This document shows positions 24,871 to 33,602 of a stretch of 64,000 nt of DNA, one piece after another. The translations under genes were made by a program, and so were the position numbers. The stretch lies in assembly GCF_014204715.1 (NCBI RefSeq), contig NZ_JACHLY010000001.1, positions 3,556,501-3,620,500 on the forward strand, given 5' to 3'. The notes beneath the pieces were generated by a model, which saw only the letters and a program-made list of their open reading frames with translations, ran no database searches and was not told where the DNA came from. The DNA comes from Streptomonospora salina (GTDB taxonomy: Bacteria; Actinomycetota; Actinomycetes; Streptosporangiales; Streptosporangiaceae). Each line of letters starts with the position of its first letter. Position 1 is the stretch's first letter.

Positions 24871-26139
24871 ATGAGTACAGACATTCTGCGGTTCGCCACG
24901 GCCGGCTCGGTCGACGACGGAAAGTCCACCCTGATCGGCCGCCTCCTGTTCGACTCCAAGTCGATCTTCGAGGACCAGCTCGACGCCGTGGAGCGCACCA
25001 GCCGCGGCCGCGGCGAAGAGCAGACCAATCTGGCGCTGCTCACCGACGGCCTGCGCGCCGAGCGCGAGCAAGGCATCACCATCGACGTCGCCTACCGCTA
25101 TTTCGCGACGCCGCGGCGCACCTTCATCATCGCCGACACCCCCGGCCACATCCAGTACACCCGCAACATGGTCACCGGGGCCTCGACCTCCGACCTGGCG
25201 ATCATCCTGGTCGACGCGCGCAAGGGCCTGCAGGAGCAGAGCCGCCGCCACGCCTTCCTCACCACCCTGCTGCAGGTGCCGCACGTGGTCGTGGCGATCA
25301 ACAAGATGGACCTCGTCGACTACTCCCAGGAGCGGTTCGACGAGATCAAGGACGAGTTCACGGCGTTCGCCACCAAGCTCGACGTCAACGACCTCACCTT
25401 CGTCCCGATCTCCGCGCTGCACGGCGACAACGTGGTCGACCGGTCCATCAACATGCCGTGGTACGACGGCTCCTCGCTGCTGCACCACCTGGAGCACGTC
25501 CACATCGCCTCCGACCGGAACCTGATCGACGCGCGGTTCCCCGTGCAGAACGTCATCCGGCCGCAGCGCGCCGCCGACCCCGAGCTGCACGACTACCGCG
25601 GCTACGCCGGGATGGTGTCCGGCGGGGTGTTCAAGGCCGGCGACGAGATCATGCACCTTCCCTCGGGGCTGACCAGCCGGATCGCCAAGATCCTCACCGC
25701 CGACGGCGAGCTGGACGAGGCGTTCCCGCCCCTGTCGGTGACGATGCTGCTCGAAGACGACATCGACATCTCGCGCGGCGACATGCTGTGCCGGCCCAAC
25801 AACCAGCCCGAGGCCTCCCAGGACATCGAGGCGATGGTCTGCTGGATGGCCGAGAGCCGCAAGCTCACGCCGCGCTCCAAGCTGGTCATCAAGCACACGA
25901 CCCGCACCGCCAAGGTCATGGTGCGCGACGTCCGCTACCGGCTGGACGTCAACAGCCTGCACCGCGACGAAGAGGCGGAGGATCTCTCGCTGAACGAGAT
26001 CGGGCGGGTCAGCATGCGCGCCACCCAGCCGCTGTTCGCCGACGAGTACAAGGACAACCGGCTGACCGGAGGGTTCGTCCTCATCGAGGAAGGCACCAAC
26101 ACCACGGTCGGCGCCGGGATGATCGTCCGGGCCGAGTGA
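24871..26139 (+). CDS. cysN: sulfate adenylyltransferase subunit 1 CysN (GTPase)
   Basis: 422 residues. EF-Tu-like GTPase subunit that activates CysD. Seen: G1 GSVDDGKSTLIG, the EQGITIDVAYRYF switch I region, G3 DTPGHIQYT, G4 NKMD, G5-like SALHG, then beta-barrel domains (GYAGMVSGGVFKAGDEI, TARVMVRDVRYRLDVN-like). It ends after the third domain and has no CysC (APS kinase) extension, unlike the CysNC fusions of many actinobacteria, so an APS kinase must come from elsewhere; one lies at 42664-44265. The ATG at 24871 is favoured; a GTG at 24865 is closer to the weak GGA ribosome site. Confidence 0.95.
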   Translation: MSTDILRFATAGSVDDGKSTLIGRLLFDSKSIFEDQLDAVERTSRGRGEEQTNLALLTDGLRAEREQGITIDVAYRYFATPRRTFIIADTPGHIQYTRNMVTGASTSDLAIILVDARKGLQEQSRRHAFLTTLLQVPHVVVAINKMDLVDYSQERFDEIKDEFTAFATKLDVNDLTFVPISALHGDNVVDRSINMPWYDGSSLLHHLEHVHIASDRNLIDARFPVQNVIRPQRAADPELHDYRGYAGMVSGGVFKAGDEIMHLPSGLTSRIAKILTADGELDEAFPPLSVTMLLEDDIDISRGDMLCRPNNQPEASQDIEAMVCWMAESRKLTPRSKLVIKHTTRTAKVMVRDVRYRLDVNSLHRDEEAEDLSLNEIGRVSMRATQPLFADEYKDNRLTGGFVLIEEGTNTTVGAGMIVRAE

Positions 26140-26228
26140 TCGGAACCGGGGTCGGACCGGTCGCCGGCGGCGCGCCCGGGAGGCCCCGGATTCCCGGATG
26201 CGTATCGTAGCCGTTCGGATGCGCACGG

Positions 26229-26234
26229 TACTAG
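26229..26234 (+). promoter_or_regulatory. -10 box for the sulfotransferase gene
   Basis: TACTAG 9 nt before the GTG at 26244, with no Shine-Dalgarno sequence in between; the mRNA is probably nearly leaderless. No clear -35. Confidence 0.4.
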
Positions 26235-26243
26235 TCTGCGCCT

Positions 26244-27167
26244 GTGGACGATTTCCGACTGCTCTACGTCGGCGGCATGGGGCGCTCCGGTTCCACCCTC
26301 GTCGAACGGCTGCTGGGTGAACTGCCCGGCGTCTGCTCGCTGGGCGAAGCGGTGCACATGTGGCGCCGGGCGCTGGTCGACGGCGAGCCCTGCGGCTGCG
26401 GCGCCCCGTTCGGCGAATGCGGATTCTGGCGGGACGTCGGCGAGGCGGCGTTCGGCGGCTGGGACCGGATCGACGCGGCGGAGGTCCTGGCGCTGAAGGC
26501 TTCCGTCGACCGCACCCGCTTCGTTCCGTCGCTGCTGGGCGCCCGCCCCCCGGCGCGTATGGCCCGGCGGCTGGCGGACTACACCGCCCTGTACCACCGG
26601 GTCTACGCCGCCGCCGCGCAGGTCAGCGGATGCCGGGTGATCGTCGACTCCAGCAAGCACGCCTCCCTGGCGGCCTGCCTGCGCCACCGCTACGGGCCGC
26701 GCCTGCACCTGGTCCACATGCTGCGCGACCCGCAGGCCGTCGCCCGCGCCTGGGGCAAGCGGGTGCCGCGGCCCGACGCCACCGCGACCAGTCCCGAGCA
26801 GGAGATGGCCCGCTATTCGCCCGGCCGCGCAGCGGTGCAGTGGGCGGTGCAGAACGAGGTGCTGGCGCGCGTGAGCCGACTGGGCGTACCGACGCTGCGG
26901 GTGCGCTACGAGGACTTCGTAGCCGATCCCGCCGGCGAGTTCGCGGCTCTGGCGGAGTTCGCCGGGCACGCCGGCGAGCTGCCCGTCGACGCGGCCGGAA
27001 CCGCGCGGCTGTCGCCCGCCCACACGGTCTCCGGCAATCCGATGCGCTTCGACTCGGGCACCGTCCGGGTGTCCGCGGGCGCCGCTCCGAGCGGCGCCGT
27101 GCGGGCTCCGGGCCGGATCGCGGTATCCGTCCTGACCCGCCCCAGCCGGCCGAGGTTCGGCTACTGA
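26244..27167 (+). CDS. sulfotransferase family protein (first of two)
   Basis: 307 residues. PAPS-dependent sulfotransferase fold. Seen: the 5'-phosphosulfate-binding loop GGMGRSGSTLVERL near the N-terminus, a Cys-rich segment PCGCGAPFGECGFW (about 50-63) typical of a bacterial Sulfotransfer_3-type subgroup, and the 3'-phosphate-binding segment VIVDSSKHA...HMLRDPQAVARAW. The C-terminal 40 residues are disordered. Acceptor unknown, but it lies directly after cysQ-cysD-cysN and facing the polysaccharide operon, so a cell-envelope glycan is the likely acceptor. GTG at 26244; expression probably from its own -10 box. It is unrelated in detail to the second sulfotransferase at 32651-33526, so two positions on the polymer, or polymer and lipid, may be modified. 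Confidence 0.88.
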   Translation: MDDFRLLYVGGMGRSGSTLVERLLGELPGVCSLGEAVHMWRRALVDGEPCGCGAPFGECGFWRDVGEAAFGGWDRIDAAEVLALKASVDRTRFVPSLLGARPPARMARRLADYTALYHRVYAAAAQVSGCRVIVDSSKHASLAACLRHRYGPRLHLVHMLRDPQAVARAWGKRVPRPDATATSPEQEMARYSPGRAAVQWAVQNEVLARVSRLGVPTLRVRYEDFVADPAGEFAALAEFAGHAGELPVDAAGTARLSPAHTVSGNPMRFDSGTVRVSAGAAPSGAVRAPGRIAVSVLTRPSRPRFGY

Positions 27168-27234
27168 GGCGCCTGGCCCCTCCGGCCGCGCCGCGCCGTG
27201 TCGGATTTATCGGGGATGCGGCGCGCCGATGGAT

Positions 27235-27251
27235 TGTGACGTGATGTGACG
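27235..27251 (+). promoter_or_regulatory. direct repeat upstream of GH26-like gene
   Basis: TGTGACG occurs twice (27235-27241 and 27245-27251), start to start 10 bp apart, one helical turn, as for OmpR/PhoB-type response regulators. A GATAAC hexamer follows 20-25 nt downstream and could be the -10. The regulator is unknown. Confidence 0.4.
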
Positions 27252-27280
27252 ATCCGTATTCGGGTGATAACTGTTGGACC

Positions 27281-28906
27281 ATGAGGGAGCTGCGGAAGGG
27301 GGAAGGAGCCCGCCCGAGCAGCCGCGGCACTCGGCGGGCCCACGGGATCGGAACGCCCGGGCGCTGCGGCGGTACCGCGCTCGCGGTGGCGGTCGCGGTG
27401 ACGGCGTGCGCCCCCGCCGGGGCGTTCACCTCCGCCCTCGCGCCTCCGGCGGACTCCGCAGGCGCCGTACCCGCCGGCCTCCCCGAAGAGAGCGCCGGCA
27501 CCCTGCGCCCGTCGTCCGGCGCCTCCGGACCCGCGCCGCCCGACACGGCTTCCGGGTACGCGGCGCCGACGGGATCCGCCGAGGCGGAGTCGGCGCCGCC
27601 GCCGTCCGCGTCCCGGCCGCCGTCCGCCTCGCCGTCCCCGCCGCACCCCTCGGCCGACGCCTCCGCTCCGCCTGCGGGCGAGCCCTCCGGTCCCGAACCC
27701 GGCCCCGCGGTGCCGCCGCCGGGCGGGGACGCCGCCGACGGCGCCGATCCCGCCCCGCCGGCCACGGGATTCCCCTCGCATTCGGCGAGCGCGGAGCCGG
27801 AGCAGACCGCCCAGCCCTCGCCGGACTACCCCGGATACCCCGGCTATCCCGGCCCTGCACCCACCCCCGGGCCGTCGCCCGCGCCCACGCCGGCACCGTC
27901 CCCGCCGCCGTCGCCCGAGTGCACCGTCACCGCCCTCGTGGAACCGACCTGCGGCGTGTGGTGGGGAGCGAGCCCGTACCGCGGCGACGTGGAACCGCTG
28001 GAGACCGCGGTCGGCCGCCGGCTGGACATCGTCTACACCTGGCACGGCGTCGACCAGAGCCGTGTGCCAACGGACGAGGAGCGCAAGCTCGCCGAAGAGG
28101 GCCGCTTCGTCCACGCCAACATCGAAGCCAAGCGGTTCAACGCCGACGGGCACCCCGCGCAGAGCTACAGCGACATCGTCGACGGCCGTTTCGACGACGC
28201 GCTGCGGGGCCAAGCGCGCCGCATCGCCGATCTCGGCACGCCGTTCTTCGTCACCTTCGACCACGAAGCCGACGCCGACAAGCGCTACAACACCCGGGGC
28301 ACACCCGAGGAGTTCGTCGGCGCCTGGCGGCACATCGTCGACCTCTACCGCGACAGCGGCGCCGGAAACGCCGTCTTCGTGTGGAACGTGACCGGCTGGC
28401 CGGCCAACCTCGACCGGCTGCCCGGGTTGTGGCCGGGCAACGGCTACGTCGACTGGATCAGCTGGGAGGCCTACAACATGACCGGGTGCCGGCTCCAGCC
28501 CGACTGGGACCACGTCGACACCTTCGAGGAGGCGCTGCGTCCGGCCTACGAGTGGATCCAGAACGAAGGACCCGAGCACGGAATCGCCCCGGAGAAGCCG
28601 GTGATGATCGGTGAGATGGGGACCGTCCCCATTCCGGGCGATCCCGAAGCCACCCGGGAGTGGTACGCCGACGTCCCCGGAGTGCTGGAGGACTACGAGC
28701 GCATCCGCGCCGTCAAGCTGTGGGACGGGATCACCGCGCCCACCTGCGACTTCCGGGTCCTGCAGGACCGCCACGCCACCCGCGGCTACCTTCAGGCCTC
28801 CGACCACGCCTACGTCGACGTCCCCCGCCGCGCCCGCGAGGCCGTCGGCGACGCCGTGGAGCTGGCCGACCGGGCGCGTCGGCCCGGCGATCCCGGCGCG
28901 CGGTGA
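27281..28906 (+). CDS. secreted GH26-like glycoside hydrolase, putative lipoprotein
   Basis: 541 residues. The N-terminus is a signal sequence with a hydrophobic core ending at VTAC (Cys43), a plausible lipobox. A Pro/Ser/Ala-rich linker of about 165 residues follows, long enough to cross the thick cell wall. The C-terminal domain (about 215-515) looks like glycoside hydrolase family 26, a TIM barrel of beta-mannanases and related endo-glycanases: GVWWGASPYRGD, FVTFDHEADAD with the probable acid/base Glu, VWNVTGWP, WISWEAYNM, and PVMIGEMGTVP with the probable nucleophile Glu. In exopolysaccharide clusters such enzymes trim or release polymer. The substrate here is inferred to be the product of this locus. 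It points toward the convergent glycosyltransferase gene, 68 nt away. Confidence 0.8.
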   Translation: MRELRKGEGARPSSRGTRRAHGIGTPGRCGGTALAVAVAVTACAPAGAFTSALAPPADSAGAVPAGLPEESAGTLRPSSGASGPAPPDTASGYAAPTGSAEAESAPPPSASRPPSASPSPPHPSADASAPPAGEPSGPEPGPAVPPPGGDAADGADPAPPATGFPSHSASAEPEQTAQPSPDYPGYPGYPGPAPTPGPSPAPTPAPSPPPSPECTVTALVEPTCGVWWGASPYRGDVEPLETAVGRRLDIVYTWHGVDQSRVPTDEERKLAEEGRFVHANIEAKRFNADGHPAQSYSDIVDGRFDDALRGQARRIADLGTPFFVTFDHEADADKRYNTRGTPEEFVGAWRHIVDLYRDSGAGNAVFVWNVTGWPANLDRLPGLWPGNGYVDWISWEAYNMTGCRLQPDWDHVDTFEEALRPAYEWIQNEGPEHGIAPEKPVMIGEMGTVPIPGDPEATREWYADVPGVLEDYERIRAVKLWDGITAPTCDFRVLQDRHATRGYLQASDHAYVDVPRRAREAVGDAVELADRARRPGDPGAR

Positions 28907-28974
28907 GCGGCGACCGGGATCCCGGTGCCGTGCGCCGCGGGCGGGTCCGACCTCCGCGGCCGGCCGCCCGTCCG

Positions 28975-30534
28975 TCAGACCCCCCGGCCGCGCCTGTTCA
29001 CAGCGCTCAGCACCGCGCCCGGCGGCAGCCCGCAGGCCACGGCCGCGGCCAGGACGGCGCGCGGTTCGCTCCACCTGGCCCGCAGCGCGGCCGCGGACCA
29101 CCGCAGGGCGGCGCCGCGCCGGCCCGCTGCGGCCTCGGCGAAGGCGATCTGCCCGGCGACGCGCGCATAGCCGCGCGGGACCAGCCGGAACTCCGGGTAG
29201 GCGGTGAGCAGCCAGCGCAGCGCGGTGGCGATCGTCTGCCACCGGCCGCCGAAATAGGACCGCCGGTGCCACAGCACCCGCACGAGCGGCTCGCCCACGT
29301 TGCGGATCGGAGCGCGCCGGGACAGCCGCAGCAGCAGTTCGTAGTCCTCGCCGTACCCGCCGGGGATCCCCTCGTCGACGGTGCCGCACCCGCCGATCAG
29401 AGCGCTGCGCCGCAGCAGGAACGTCGAAGGGTGCAACTCGGTCAGCCGGGAGCGCAGCAGGTCGGCGAAGCCCACCGCGGTTCGCGGCAGCACCCGGTCG
29501 GACTCGGCGCCGTCGTAGGCGACGCGGATACCGCAGCAGACCACTTCGGTGTCGGGCTCGGCACCCAGCACCGCGGCCTGGGCGCGCAGTTTGCCGGGCA
29601 GCCAGAGATCGTCGTCGTCGCAGAAGGCCACCATTTCGGTTCCGGCGGCCAGGATGCCGGTGTTGCGGGCGCCGGCCAGCCCCGGCGCCGCCGTGCTGGC
29701 CAGCACGCGCACCGGCCGCCCGCCGTCGTCGCGCTCCAGCGAGCGGTCGGGGTCGGCGCCGTCGAAGACCACGAGGGTGTGCACCGTGCCCGGGTAGTCC
29801 TGTGCGCGGATGTGATCGAGGGTCTGCCGCAGCAGTTCGGGACGATCGCGGGTCGGTACGACCGCGGTGATAGCGGGCCACTGCTCGTGCGCGTGGGCGT
29901 CCGGACGCGGGAGCGGCAGGTCGGGGCGCGGGCGGTGGGCGCCGGTGAGCAGGTCGATGAGGCCGCCCGCCCGGTGGGCGGCGGCCGCGGTGCCGGCGCC
30001 CGCGCCGTCCGGCAGCCGGAAGTCGTCGGGCTGGGTCAGCGCCTTGTCGAGGGTGGAGCGGAACTGCTGGTAGCTGGAGCAGGCGCGCACCAGCCCGGCC
30101 GCGTCGAGGCGGCCGACGAAGCGCAGTTGGTGGTCGTCGACGTGCTCGCGCAACTCGGGGTCGCGTGCGACGGCGACGGGAAGGTGCCCGGCGTCGCGCG
30201 CTTCGGCGACGGTGGCGGGTCCGCCGTGGGTGACCACGGCCGCGGCCCCCGTCATGGCGGCGGCGAGGCCGCCTGGCTCGAAGTAGGCGGTGCCCGCGGC
30301 GGACGCGGGTGCGGCCGAGGCCCCGTGCTGGACCAGGACCTCTACGTCCGGCCGGTCGAGCGCGTAGGAGTCGGACCAGTCGATCAACCGGGTGAAGGGG
30401 TGGTGGTCGGTGCCCACGGCCACCAGCACCAGCGGACGGCGGCCTGCGTCCGGATCCGCATGCCGCTCCGCTGCGGCGTCGGCGGGGCCGGCGGCGTCGG
30501 CGGGGCCGCGCCCGTGCGGGCCCGCGCCGGTCAC
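28975..30534 (-). CDS. fused glycosyltransferase: PssE/Alg13-like domain plus GT2 domain
   Basis: 519 residues from a GTG at 30534 that overlaps the stop of the preceding gene (GTGA). Residues about 30-190 match the GT28 C-terminal half as in PssE/EpsF/Alg13 (VLVAVGTDHHPFTRLIDW, VTHGGPATVAEARDAG, VDDHQLRFV). Residues about 210-440 are an inverting GT2 (GT-A) enzyme: AVVPTRDRPELLRQTL, GLAGARNTGI, FCDDDDLWLPGKL with the metal-binding Asp cluster, and GEDYELLLRLSRR. The C-terminus is helical. The first half pairs with the PssD-like gene upstream as a two-part glycosyltransferase; the fusion would pass the lipid-linked intermediate to the next sugar addition. This fusion is unusual. Last gene of the minus-strand polysaccharide operon. 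Confidence 0.85.
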   Translation of the reverse strand: MTGAGPHGRGPADAAGPADAAAERHADPDAGRRPLVLVAVGTDHHPFTRLIDWSDSYALDRPDVEVLVQHGASAAPASAAGTAYFEPGGLAAAMTGAAAVVTHGGPATVAEARDAGHLPVAVARDPELREHVDDHQLRFVGRLDAAGLVRACSSYQQFRSTLDKALTQPDDFRLPDGAGAGTAAAAHRAGGLIDLLTGAHRPRPDLPLPRPDAHAHEQWPAITAVVPTRDRPELLRQTLDHIRAQDYPGTVHTLVVFDGADPDRSLERDDGGRPVRVLASTAAPGLAGARNTGILAAGTEMVAFCDDDDLWLPGKLRAQAAVLGAEPDTEVVCCGIRVAYDGAESDRVLPRTAVGFADLLRSRLTELHPSTFLLRRSALIGGCGTVDEGIPGGYGEDYELLLRLSRRAPIRNVGEPLVRVLWHRRSYFGGRWQTIATALRWLLTAYPEFRLVPRGYARVAGQIAFAEAAAGRRGAALRWSAAALRARWSEPRAVLAAAVACGLPPGAVLSAVNRRGRGV

Positions 30535-30989
30535 AGCAGCGGCCCCACGGTCACGGCGCTGGGAAGGAACGCGCGCTGCTCCTCCCACTGGGCGAGGTAC
30601 AGCCGGGTGAAGGGGCGGCACAGCCGCGTCGTCAGCGGCGGCGTGTCGATGCGGTCGTAGACCTCGATGTAGACGGTGGGAATGCGCAGCAGCCACGCAA
30701 GTGCGAAGAACGGCAGCGCGACCCCGGCCCCGGTGGAGACCACGGCCGCGGGGCGGACGCGGGCCAGCGTGCGTACCGCGAGCACCGTGTTGCGCAGCAG
30801 GTTGCCCGGATGGCGGGTTGTGGGGTGGTGCGCCGGGCGGACGTCCTCGCCGTCGAGTCGCTGGAGCGCGTCGGCGGTGGGGAAGGTGACCCAGATCCGG
30901 CGGTGGCGGATCCACCAGGGCCGCAGTGACCACAACTGGGCGAGGTGGCCGCCGCTCGACGCGACGAAGAGGATCGGGGAGGTCGGCAT
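30531..30989 (-). CDS. PssD/Alg14-like glycosyltransferase membrane subunit
   Basis: 152 residues. Seen: N-terminal FVASSGGHLAQLW (the SGGH signature of Alg14/PssD/EpsE), VVSTGAGVALPFFALAWLLRIPTVYIEVY and the hydrophobic helix that anchors the partner at the membrane, and YLAQWEEQRAF near the end. Alg14-type proteins recruit the catalytic Alg13/PssE-type partner; that partner is the N-terminal domain of the next gene, which starts within this gene's stop codon. ATG at 30989 with GGTG 4 nt upstream. The 81 nt before it (30990-31070) are AT-rich for this genome and may hold an internal promoter. Confidence 0.88.
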   Translation of the reverse strand: MPTSPILFVASSGGHLAQLWSLRPWWIRHRRIWVTFPTADALQRLDGEDVRPAHHPTTRHPGNLLRNTVLAVRTLARVRPAAVVSTGAGVALPFFALAWLLRIPTVYIEVYDRIDTPPLTTRLCRPFTRLYLAQWEEQRAFLPSAVTVGPLL

Positions 30990-31070
30990 GGCACCATCAT
31001 TACACAGCGAAGAGTAATCAATTAATAGCTCAGAGTCATGTCGCGGGTCGGGGAGGGGCGCACCCGCCGA

Positions 31071-32663
31071 TCAGCCGGCGGCGCCGACGGGGGCCCCGCC
31101 GCGCCGCAGCAGCAGATCCAGCTCCAGCGGGCCGCGCAGGAGCCACAGCGTCGCCGCGAATCCCGCCGATCCCGCGGCCAGCGCGGCGGCCAGCGACCCC
31201 GGCCCCGTCCCCAGCGCCGCGGCCGACAGCGCCGGGACCGCGCCGAACCACACCAGGCAGCTGCCCGTGGCCAGCGCCCATCGCCGGTCGAAGGGGTGTA
31301 TCCCGGGCGAGCGCACCAGCTGGACCAGGGGGAGCGACTTGCGGACGGCGATCGCACCCGCCCACGCGGCCGCTGCGCCGCTCGCTCCGGCGGCCGGAAC
31401 CAGGAGCAGGCACAGCGCGACGTCGGCGGCCAGCGCAAGCAGATTGTTGACCAGGTTCGACCGGGTCCGCCCGGTCATGGTCAGCACCAGGTCGCCCATC
31501 CCCAGCCCGGAAGCCAGCAGCTGCGCCAGGCACACCACGACGAGCGCCCGCGATCCTGCGGCGTAGTCCGGCCCGAACAGCTCCATCAGCAGCGGCGCGT
31601 AGACCATCGCGGGGAGGAACAGCGGCCAGGTCAGGCAGATCAGCCACGCGGTGCTCGCGCGGAACAGGGTCGAGGCGCCGCGGCGGTCTCCGGCCGCCAG
31701 CAGCTCGGCCAGCCGCGGCTCGGCCGCGAACTGCAGCGCCTGGGCGGCGAACTGGCCGACCACCGGGAAACGCGAGGCCGCCGTGAACACCGCCGCTTCG
31801 GCGGCTCCGGCCAATGCAGCCGTGAACACCACGCCCGCGCGTTGGATGCCCAGCTGGGCGATCCCGGCCGCCGAGCGGGGCAGCGAGAACGCCCAGAACG
31901 CGCGGGGCGATACCTGCTCCCCGGCACCGTCGGACGGCTCACCCGCCCCGGCCGTCCCCGGCGAGCCGGGGGAGACCGGAAGCACTGCGGGGCCGGGTGG
32001 TGCCTCCGGACGGTGCGCGCCGACGACACGGCGCATCCACCACCACGCCAGCACCGCCGCCGGCAGATACGGCCCCGCCCAGGCCACCGCCAGCAGGCCG
32101 GCGGACCCGGTCGCCGCCGCCGTGCAGACGAGGGCCAGCTGGCCCAGCGGGCGGCCGAGCTTGTCCAGCAGCACCCCCGCCCGCATCACGTGGTAAGCCC
32201 GGGTTGCCGCGAGCGCTGCTTCGGTGACCACCGCGAAAGGCAGGAAGACGGCCAGCAGCCGCAGGTAGGTCGCCGCGTCCGGCTCGCCGATGAGTCCGGC
32301 CAGGTCGTCGGCGAGTACCGCCATCGCGGCCGCGGCCCCCAGCGATGCGGCCACCGCCGGGCCCAGGGCGGTGCGCAGCACCCGCGCAGCCGCGTGCCCG
32401 GTACCGCGGGCCTGCATCCGGGACAGGAAGTAGACCAGGCCGCTGGGAGTGCCCAGGCCGGCCACGGCGGAGCCGATCAGGAACACCGAGGTCGCCGCGA
32501 ACAGCACCCCCGCCGTATCCGGGGAGAACCCGCGAGTGATCGCGACGACGAGCCCCAGGTTCAGCAGAGCGCCGCCGGCGGCGCCGGCCATGTTCAACGC
32601 GCCGCCGCGGGCGACCCGGCCCAGTCCCGTCCGGTCGCGCGCCGCGGTGCTCACTCCCGCCAT
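31071..32663 (-). CDS. polysaccharide flippase, Wzx-like (MOP superfamily)
   Basis: 530 residues with about 12-14 predicted hydrophobic helices and basic loops. Seen: N-terminal GGALNMAGAAGGALLNLGLVVAITRGFSPDTAGV (split across the first helices), FFLSRM-like YFLSRMQARG, and the second-half repeat RAFWAFSLPRSAAGIAQLGIQ typical of actinobacterial Wzx/MATE-like lipid-linked oligosaccharide flippases. It would move the undecaprenyl-linked repeat unit to the outer face for polymerisation. A Pro/Gly-rich cytoplasmic loop of about 50 residues splits the two halves. The ATG at 32663 overlaps the end of the sulfotransferase gene by 13 nt; GTG at 32654 (GTGA overlap) is the alternative. Confidence 0.88.
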   Translation of the reverse strand: MAGVSTAARDRTGLGRVARGGALNMAGAAGGALLNLGLVVAITRGFSPDTAGVLFAATSVFLIGSAVAGLGTPSGLVYFLSRMQARGTGHAAARVLRTALGPAVAASLGAAAAMAVLADDLAGLIGEPDAATYLRLLAVFLPFAVVTEAALAATRAYHVMRAGVLLDKLGRPLGQLALVCTAAATGSAGLLAVAWAGPYLPAAVLAWWWMRRVVGAHRPEAPPGPAVLPVSPGSPGTAGAGEPSDGAGEQVSPRAFWAFSLPRSAAGIAQLGIQRAGVVFTAALAGAAEAAVFTAASRFPVVGQFAAQALQFAAEPRLAELLAAGDRRGASTLFRASTAWLICLTWPLFLPAMVYAPLLMELFGPDYAAGSRALVVVCLAQLLASGLGMGDLVLTMTGRTRSNLVNNLLALAADVALCLLLVPAAGASGAAAAWAGAIAVRKSLPLVQLVRSPGIHPFDRRWALATGSCLVWFGAVPALSAAALGTGPGSLAAALAAGSAGFAATLWLLRGPLELDLLLRRGGAPVGAAG

Positions 32664-33526
32664 ACCGGAGCCCGCCCCCACCACACGGCGAGCTCCCGGT
32701 CGGGACCGGCGAAATACGCGTCCAGCCGGGCGCGCATCCCGGCGGGCATCCCCTCGCGGGGGCGCGCGTTGCGCCGGCCGAACCGGATGCGTTCGCAGTG
32801 GGTGATGCCCAGGAAGTCCTCGACGCCGGCGAAGACGCGTTCGGGATCGGCGAAGAACGCCTCGCTCTCGACGAGGTGAATCCGGTGGCGCCCCAGGTGC
32901 CGCTCCAGCCGCTGCAGCTGCTCGGCGTAGCGGCCGCGCGCCAGGTAGGCGTGGTGCTGGTGGGAGTGCGAATGCGCCGCCGGGTCGGTGCGCAACCGCT
33001 CCTCCTCGCCGTTCAGCCGATCGGCCTCCAGCTCCAGCGCGCGCTCGAACGGCTCCGTCTCGAACCCGCGCGCGAGTTCGTGGCTGTGCGCCGAGTAGGC
33101 GCGCTCGGCCGGGTCGCGGAGCATGACCACCGCCTTCACCCCCGGCAGGTCGCGCGCCAGCCGCTCGGCCGCCAGCGGATGGAACAGGTAGTACGGGCTG
33201 GACTCGCCCACCTCGATGCGCGGGCGCCCGCTGCCCGGGCGGACCAGGACGCGCAGCGGGAAGTGCCCGCGGTACCAGTCCAGCCCGTGGTGGTAGCCGG
33301 TGTCGAAGTAGTGCACCCCCTTGCGCAGCGGCGGGCCCGCGACCTGGGGATGCTGGGCCAGGGATCGGAACAGCGACGTGGTGCCGCACCGCTGCGCGCC
33401 GGCCACGACGAACGTGGGCAGGGTGCGTACGCCGCGCGTCGCCTGCCCGAGCGCTGCGTGCACCGAGCGCACCGAATACTTGACGGGTTCCGGCAGCGGC
33501 AGCCGGCCGGTGGTGGTGTCGGGCAT
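32651..33526 (-). CDS. carbohydrate sulfotransferase, heparan-sulfotransferase-like (second of two)
   Basis: 291 residues. Seen: 5'-phosphosulfate loop VAGAQRCGTTSLFRSL (about 41-56), a likely substrate-site segment KGVHYFDTGYHHGLDWY, the ESSPYYLFHPLA stretch, and the 3'-phosphate motif VMLRDPAERAYSAHSHE, all in the order found in heparan/chondroitin-type sulfotransferases (Sulfotransfer_1 group). It should transfer sulfate from PAPS to a sugar hydroxyl or amine. It lies inside the Wzz-Wzy-kinase-flippase operon, overlapping the flippase gene, so it probably sulfates the repeat unit in the cytoplasm before flipping. ATG at 33526 has GGAAGG 6 nt upstream. Confidence 0.9.
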   Translation of the reverse strand: MPDTTTGRLPLPEPVKYSVRSVHAALGQATRGVRTLPTFVVAGAQRCGTTSLFRSLAQHPQVAGPPLRKGVHYFDTGYHHGLDWYRGHFPLRVLVRPGSGRPRIEVGESSPYYLFHPLAAERLARDLPGVKAVVMLRDPAERAYSAHSHELARGFETEPFERALELEADRLNGEEERLRTDPAAHSHSHQHHAYLARGRYAEQLQRLERHLGRHRIHLVESEAFFADPERVFAGVEDFLGITHCERIRFGRRNARPREGMPAGMRARLDAYFAGPDRELAVWWGRAPVWRE

Positions 33527-33602
33527 CGGGGACCTTCCCGTGGACCGTGCGTGGGGCCGGTGCCGCCCGCGGGCCGGAGCCGGTGCGGGCGGGCGGCCGG
33601 GC

